From: Seison nebaliae
Lineage: Eukaryota > Rotifera > Pararotatoria > Seisonacea > Seisonidae
DNA: 38,292 bases
Assembly: GCA_023231475.1 (NCBI GenBank)
Contig: JALJEE010000683.1
Coordinates: 1-38,292 of the forward strand
Direction of reading: 5' to 3'
Part shown: one piece after another, positions 33,626 through 38,292 of the stretch
Layout: every line of letters begins with the position of its first letter
Numbering within the stretch: position 1 is the first letter of the stretch
Made by a program: the position numbers and the translations under genes
The notes under the pieces: model-generated
Seen by the model: the letters and a program-made list of their open reading frames with translations, nothing else
Databases searched by the model: none
Told to the model about the DNA's origin: nothing

Positions 33626-33916
33626 TTTTATTATCTCTACAATTTCAGAAGAGGAAATAAAACTTAAAATTCAAAATATATTTCATATTAGTCATGTGAA
33701 TTATTAGGAATTTTTGAAATTTTATTAATTACTTTTAAATGCTCAAAAATTGAATTTAATTTACAAATATTCATTCGTGGTTTATTCGGGAAAAGATTTT
33801 TGAAAAAAAAACTCAAAACAAAAATTGATCGTTTGTAAAAGATATTTGGAGATCTCATTCCGATCGTCAGATAAATGGTTGTTTCATTAACAATACTTCA
33901 TTTCAACATTTGACGA
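33626..33916. promoter_or_regulatory. Divergent promoter gap, giant gene and POLG2
   Basis: The start codons of two oppositely oriented genes lie 291 bp apart with no other gene between, so this segment should hold both promoters. No specific element recognised. Confidence 0.4.
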
Positions 33917-34906
33917 ATGGAAAAATTGAGACGTTTGATGAAATCTCATGAAATTATTCAATCGATCAGTAAAGGAAAGAATCAATATATTATTGGGAAT
34001 TTGGGATGGCAGATATTGAACAATATCATGGACGAATGGAAATTATTTCATGTTCATTCTCAATCCGTTTTCATGAAATCATTCCATCCAATCGATGAGA
34101 TGACAAAAAAGAAAATTTCTATAAAAGATCATCGATTAATTAATGAATATGTAACGATATCAATCGATCGATTTCCATCTATTCATCAATTGACATGGAA
34201 AGAGCAAATTCTTTTCGAAGTTTTTGATTATAAAACTGATGGAAATAATTTGAATTTGTTAAATTATTCGAGAAGTATTGTGTGTTGGTGGAAGGAACAT
34301 CTTTATCGATCAGAGAATTTAAAATTGATAGAATCATCTCCGAACAATCACGAAATTAATTATCAATTTAATTCATATGAAATTCCTCTAATTCGTGTCA
34401 ATTTGTCAAATGATGTCAATTCGATTTATTCAATGAATAACATTCTCATAAGTCTCTTCGTCGATGGATTAGAATCGACGAATGAAAAATATGAAGGAAA
34501 TAAGATTGAAGATAAGGAAGAAATCGAAATCATCAAAGATTTTCGCCTTTTACTCCATCCGACATTCTGTCCATGGAAAATTGCTTTATTTCTCAACGGA
34601 AACGATTGTCAATTGGAGGAACGTGGAAAGTTGTTGAAAGAGATTGCAGCGAATTATCAAAATAAAATAAATAAACTGAAAGTAATCCGATTTCTTCCTG
34701 TTGAGATAATGACGAACGAGAAAATACAAATAATGAATTGTGACAAATTGTCCATTCCGATCGTGATCCTTTTCGACAACGAAACGATCGAAAGCGGAAT
34801 GTGTAAAATAAGAAATCGGAATTCTCGAATATTCACCACCGTTCATTTATCACATTTAATTAATGCGATTCGTGATACTTTCCTGTTGAGGAAAGGTCTT
34901 TATTAG
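33917..34906 (+). CDS. POLG2: Mitochondrial DNA polymerase gamma accessory subunit
   Basis: Accessory, class II aaRS-like subunit that raises processivity of the mtDNA polymerase. Intronless, 329 residues, close in length to insect subunits (about 360). Matches spread over the whole family: IIGNLGWQILNNIMDEW (family: GPLGVELRKNLAAEWW), SIVCWWKEHLYR in the central domain, and in the C-terminal anticodon-binding-like domain DFRLLLHPTFCPWKIALFLN, LEERGKLLKEI, and SIPIVILFDNETIESGMCKI followed by RNRNSRIFTTVHLSHLINAI. The N-terminus (MEKLRRLMKSHEIIQSISKGK) is basic and may act as a short presequence. As in insects, the long vertebrate dimerisation insert is absent or reduced. Identification rests on motif order and spacing; overall identity is low. 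Confidence 0.85.
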   Translation: MEKLRRLMKSHEIIQSISKGKNQYIIGNLGWQILNNIMDEWKLFHVHSQSVFMKSFHPIDEMTKKKISIKDHRLINEYVTISIDRFPSIHQLTWKEQILFEVFDYKTDGNNLNLLNYSRSIVCWWKEHLYRSENLKLIESSPNNHEINYQFNSYEIPLIRVNLSNDVNSIYSMNNILISLFVDGLESTNEKYEGNKIEDKEEIEIIKDFRLLLHPTFCPWKIALFLNGNDCQLEERGKLLKEIAANYQNKINKLKVIRFLPVEIMTNEKIQIMNCDKLSIPIVILFDNETIESGMCKIRNRNSRIFTTVHLSHLINAIRDTFLLRKGLY

Positions 34907-35883
34907 AAATCACATTCTTCTATTTTAAATTGAGAATTTGGAAAAAATAAAATTTGAATCCTTTTAAAATTGTTAGCTTCGATTTTGTTTTATCAGTTAT
35001 ATCCATTCATCGATTGTGTTGTGAGATCGGACAACAACTGGATATTGTGGAATCTACAATTAATCATTTGTATCGGAACTATCGATTCTGAGTCATTTTT
35101 CTCAGTTGTGGCCCATATCCACCAAATCACTCATCATCAATTATCATAAAACGATGAAAGACGATGAACTTCGATTTAGAATTAATGAATCTTGTTCGAA
35201 AGTGTTGAAGAAAATTATGGCAAGAAATGTGGCAGGATACGAAGCATCATTTACAATTCTCTGATCATAAAATGAATATTCATATGAACTCATATGATTC
35301 ATAAAAAATATTATTGAACTATTTCTCAAGTGTTTAGAAATTCAATTAGTTATTCATTCCATTTCATGCATCTTTTAGTTTTTACCCATTTCTTCAGTAT
35401 TGCTCAAAATTATTCACTAAAAACGGTGCTAGAAATTGGGAAAAAAAGAAATATGTGAAATGATCATAATTTTTTTGGCAATAAATGTTACTGATCTTGT
35501 TGGTTAATCAAATCGATTATTATATTAATATTATTCAATTGTGAATAATGAGCAAAATTTTACCATTGTAAGTTAAATTTTACATATTTTTCTGTTATTT
35601 AATCTTGCAGTTTCTAAAGATATGACCCGCTTATTTAAAATTTATTCATTATACATATATTTCGATAAAAAATAGAAATGGTTCTAAAGTTTTGAAACCC
35701 TGTTTATATTAAAAACATATTATTAGTAAGAATAAGAACTACGTTGATAATTCTTCCCAAAACTTTTCTGAACTGGAGTTATCTGAAAGTAGTTGATTCT
35801 GTTCGCAGTTCGGCGCTTCCAGTTCTGACCTGAAGAAGTTCTTCTAAATCATTATTTTTAAAAATTTGGAAAGAAAAAATTTT
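34907..35883. other. Intergenic region between POLG2 and the tRNA genes
   Basis: Nearly 1 kb. A 36-codon ATG frame at 35154 (MKDDELRFRINESCSKVLKK...) has no recognised relatives. No RNA gene or repeat was recognised apart from the start of the duplicated tRNA unit near 35817. Confidence 0.4.
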
Positions 35884-36042
35884 AGGTTCGAGCGAGAATT
35901 GAACTCGCGACCTTCTGCGTGTTAAGCAGACGTGATAACCACTACACCACCGAACCATATTTAACCTTAAAGTACTTCCATTATATTAAATTAATAAATA
36001 AAAGTCATTAAATTCCAACGGATCATAATCTGGCAAAAGTTT
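35817..36042. repeat. Duplicated tRNA unit, copy 1
   Basis: Sequence around the first tRNA, from about gcttccagttctgacctgaag to the tail with aataaataaaagtcattaaa and ccaacggatca, recurs around the second tRNA at 36393-36655 with small differences. The period between tRNAs is 612 bp. Confidence 0.8.
35884..35956 (-). tRNA. tRNA-Val (anticodon AAC), copy 1
   Basis: Reading the minus strand, all arms fold: acceptor GGTTCGG with TCGAACC (one G-T pair), D arm around GTGTAGTGGTTATCAC, anticodon stem TCTGC/GCAGA with loop TTAACAC (anticodon AAC), variable AGGTC, and T arm GCGAG-TTCAATT-CTCGC. No intron and no encoded CCA. A T6 run follows ten bases downstream of the discriminator region as a Pol III terminator. 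The D and anticodon arms are near-identical to those of animal tRNA-Val(AAC). The genomic discriminator base is T rather than the A usual for Val. Confidence 0.95.
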
Positions 36043-36098
36043 TCGATAATAGAATTTATAGACAAGAATAGACAATAAATAAGAACAAAAAAATTTAA

Positions 36099-36407
36099 AC
36101 TAAGTTAATTTCCAATGAGAAAGTAGATGAATTATGTCTATTTATTGAAGAATCGATATGTACATTAGTTTACACTAGCAATGAACTATCAACCGAATAT
36201 CATATTCTTGATTATCGTGGAACTGGTGGGAATGTACATGAGAAATGGGAAACCAAATTTTATGTCCATTATAGAAAGTTACATGCACCAGAACCAAACA
36301 TATCCCATCAAATTGTGAAAGAGATGATCGACAAGAGATCGCATTCTCTCTCTCAGAATTCGATAAATTTCGATTCTCGATTCAAACATGTTCAGCTTCC
36401 GACCTGA
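36099..36407 (+). pseudogene. Open fragment resembling an MRG/MSL3-type chromo-barrel
   Basis: A stop-free frame of about 102 codons without an early ATG, lying between the two tRNA genes. It reads KVDELCLFIEESICTLVYTS, then EYHILDYRGTGGNVHEKWE and TKFYVHYRKLHAPEP. The pattern (start of a barrel, then A/H-x-I-L-D, then FYVHY) resembles chromo-barrel domains of MRG15/MSL3/Tip60 proteins, but the hallmark Trp-Asn...Trp-Asp-Glu-Trp-Val that should follow is missing. The frame ends in the repeated flank of the tRNA unit. I read it as a decayed gene fragment; resemblance could be chance. Confidence 0.3.
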
Positions 36408-36655
36408 AGTATTTATTCTAAAGTTTACTTCTCTTTAATCATTCTTTTTAAAAGGTTAATATGAAAAAGATTTTTATCTGACAATGAAAAATTTTAGGTT
36501 CGAGCGAGAATTGAACTCGCGACCTTCTGCGTGTTAAGCAGACGTGATAACCACTACACCACCGAACCATACTTCACTTTAAAGTACTTCCTTTATACTA
36601 AATTAATAAATAAAAGTCAATAAATTCCAACGGATCACAATAGGGCAAAAGTTAG
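36393..36655. repeat. Duplicated tRNA unit, copy 2
   Basis: Second copy of the unit described at 35817-36042: gcttccgacctgaagt on one side, and ctttaaagtacttcc, aataaataaaagtcaataaa and ccaacggatca on the other. The tRNA is fully conserved while the flanks have diverged and differ by an insertion before the tRNA. Confidence 0.8.
36496..36568 (-). tRNA. tRNA-Val (anticodon AAC), copy 2
   Basis: The 72 bases of the mature body (36497-36568) are identical to copy 1, with the same T at the discriminator position and a T5 run just downstream as terminator. Perfect conservation within diverged flanks suggests selection or recent gene conversion, so both copies are probably functional. Confidence 0.95.
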
Positions 36656-37045
36656 GTGATATTGAATATAGATCGATATTAGAATTTTGTTTTGATTTCT
36701 GATGATAGAAAATTGTTTTGATTTTTGATGAAATTTTCGATAGCAAATTGCTTTTGTAAATTCGTTATCGCTTACGGAAATGAATGTTATAAGTGACATT
36801 AATATGTGTAAGAATTGAATTTGTAAGAATTTTATATATATGAACTCCAAACTTTTTGAGATTGATGTGAAAACATCTAGTGATAATGTCATAGAAATAT
36901 GTAACTATATTGAATGTAATAAGAGCAAAAAGGATATCCAGACAATGTCAGGCAGACATATATTAGACATATATTCCTAATATACCCACCATGACTGTAA
37001 TATACAACTGATTCAGTGATTAGTTTTCATCCAACGGACAATTTG
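36569..37045. other. Intergenic region
   Basis: AT-rich stretch between the second tRNA and the transposase remnant. No supported gene; the first 90 bases are the tail of the duplicated tRNA unit. I looked for a second inverted-repeat arm that would close the transposase on this side and found none. Confidence 0.4.
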
Positions 37046-37366
37046 TTATCCGACAATGTGCTTTTCGATGAATGTAATACCCGTATGCTGTAGAACACAA
37101 GACATTCGTTTCTCAAAAGATGAAGTAAGTTTTTGAATTAATTCAACTGGTAATTTTTTCCAACTATTTTGAATTTTCCTTTTCAGTGCTTCCACACTCT
37201 CGAATTGTACCATTTCTTCATATACCGAACGTGCCAACGAACTCCAAATTTCCTCTGTCACATTTAAATCAGAACTATTAGCGGGCCAATCGATATATTC
37301 AATTTGGTTTTCTTTAAACCAACCGATCGTCCTTTTAGATACGTGTAATCTAATAAATAGCGATCT
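37046..37366 (-). pseudogene. Tc1/mariner transposase C-terminal remnant
   Basis: A 106-codon frame matching the end of Tc1-like transposases: HVSKRTIGWFKENQIEYIDW, PANSSDLNVTEEIW (family: DWPAxSPDLNPIENLW, containing the last acidic residue of the DDE triad, still present), FESVEALKRKIQNSWKKLPV, ELIQKLTSSFEKRMSCVLQH. The second catalytic Asp region (QDNAP in relatives) is not readable in frame, a stop lies immediately upstream, and the 400 bp further upstream hold no N-terminal DNA-binding domain. The copy is therefore internally deleted and inactive. Confidence 0.85.
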
Positions 37367-37771
37367 TTAATAAGAAATAAATTATTTGAGAAAAAATTTG
37401 AAAAATAGCCAATTTTTTGTTGAAAGTGTATTTATTTCTCAACGTTAACAACCACCAAAGTTCAGAGTTCTACATTTACAAATGTAACTACATTTAATTC
37501 AAGTTTCATTTTTTCTTGAAAATTTTCAAATTTATATTCTCGAACTTCATCTCTATTCGACCTCATTTTGGAGATTGGATTTATTTGTCGACAAAGGGGT
37601 CAAAAATGGTGGAACATAATAAGTGGAAAAAGTTTAAATCAATCAGAAATCAAGAATCAATTTTGGACGAGTTTTCGTAAAAAAGTAAATTGACAAAAAT
37701 TCAAAAGAGAAATTAAATTTTAAAGAACATTTAACTTTTTTTTATTATTATAAAATAAAAATCTCCATTGG

Positions 37772-38206
37772 ACAAAATAATTCGATCGAAAATTTCTCTT
37801 TACAAATTTATCATTCCGAAATCAAAATAGCACTAACTGATCCATAGACTTGTATGGTTAATACAGCATTTTGGTGAGTATCCGTTTTCTGATTTAAAAT
37901 GTTTTTAAAAATAAAATTAACGTAAAAAATTATTGAAATGTTTTTGAACAAAGATATGTGAATGTTCTATAATCGATTATTGATTGAGAGATTATTTTAA
38001 CTTCGCATAAGGAAAATATATTTCAAACTAATTTTTTTTATCTCTGATAAATTTTCTTTCAAAATTTTAAATTTAGATAGTTTGGATAACTGAAGGTTAA
38101 TTTGATATAAATTTTATAAGTAAAACTTCAAATATTTTTTGATATTTAAACTAGATCGAAAAACATAATCCGGTTACACCGAAAAAAGTATTATTAAAAG
38201 GAAATT
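37772..38206. repeat. Right arm of long inverted repeat
   Basis: Inverted counterpart of 1-436. The two arms face each other across 37.3 kb, outer ends pointing out of the window. Sequence continues for 86 bp beyond the outer end without matching anything on the left, because the window begins there. The transposase remnant lies about 400 bp inside this arm, oriented with its missing N-terminus towards the arm. Confidence 0.9.
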
Positions 38207-38292
38207 AAGGAAAATTAATAGGGAAATTAGAAATTGATAATGAAACACTGAAATGTTTATTTAATAAATTTATAACAATTTATTGAACTGAT

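Noticed and set aside
36635-36892. 85-codon minus-strand frame between tRNA copy 2 and the transposase remnant
   Set aside because: AT-driven composition, no motif, overlaps the tail of the duplicated tRNA unit.

Overview
The window is nuclear DNA of a compact, AT-rich metazoan genome. Recognisable animal genes are packed on both strands, often 100-300 bp apart. They are cut by very short introns (mostly 44-60 bp) and contain trinucleotide runs that encode poly-Q, poly-N and poly-H. Gene content (formylglycine-generating enzyme, GRAF-type RhoGAP, Ariadne-1, CK1 paralogs, POLG2, a C-type lectin) is that of a bilaterian. The style would fit an ecdysozoan such as an acariform mite, but that placement is inference and no species is claimed. 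Coding starts and exon joins below were worked out by hand from reading frame, splice sites and family resemblance.

Layout, left to right. 1-436: a long repeat that recurs inverted at 37772-38206. 495-2705: two minus-strand membrane/secretory genes, SUMF1/FGE and a LysM membrane protein. 3025-4950: two uncharacterised plus-strand genes. 5211-8541: three adjacent genes of mitochondrial or near-mitochondrial metabolism, GCDH, REXO2 and MMADHC. 8542-10593: a 2 kb gene-free stretch. 10594-14769: a 13-exon GRAF homolog (BAR-PH-RhoGAP-SH3). 14770-16081: gene-poor, with a roughly 31-bp-period repeat cluster. 16082-16515: CCDC86/Cgr1. 17460-19501: Ariadne-1 RBR ubiquitin ligase. 19647-21937: two tandem, unequal CK1-family kinases. 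22062-22685: C-type lectin-like membrane protein. 23274-26121: a large Asn/Gln/Pro-rich protein. 26495-33625: an intronless reading frame of 2376 residues with no recognised family. 33917-34906: POLG2, divergently placed. 35884-36568: two identical tRNA-Val(AAC) genes in a local duplication. 37046-37366: a decayed Tc1/mariner transposase end, followed by the right copy of the inverted repeat.

Two features stand out. First, 34 of the 37 introns I could place begin with GTT rather than GTA/GTG, and in several cases protein homology picks the GTT donor over a nearby GTA. Second, the whole window is bounded by a roughly 435-bp inverted repeat, about 93% identical by eye, with a transposase remnant just inside the right arm. 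This could be two independent insertions, a contig that broke in a dispersed repeat, or (less likely) a very large TIR-bounded unit. No operon-like defence or biosynthetic system is visible.
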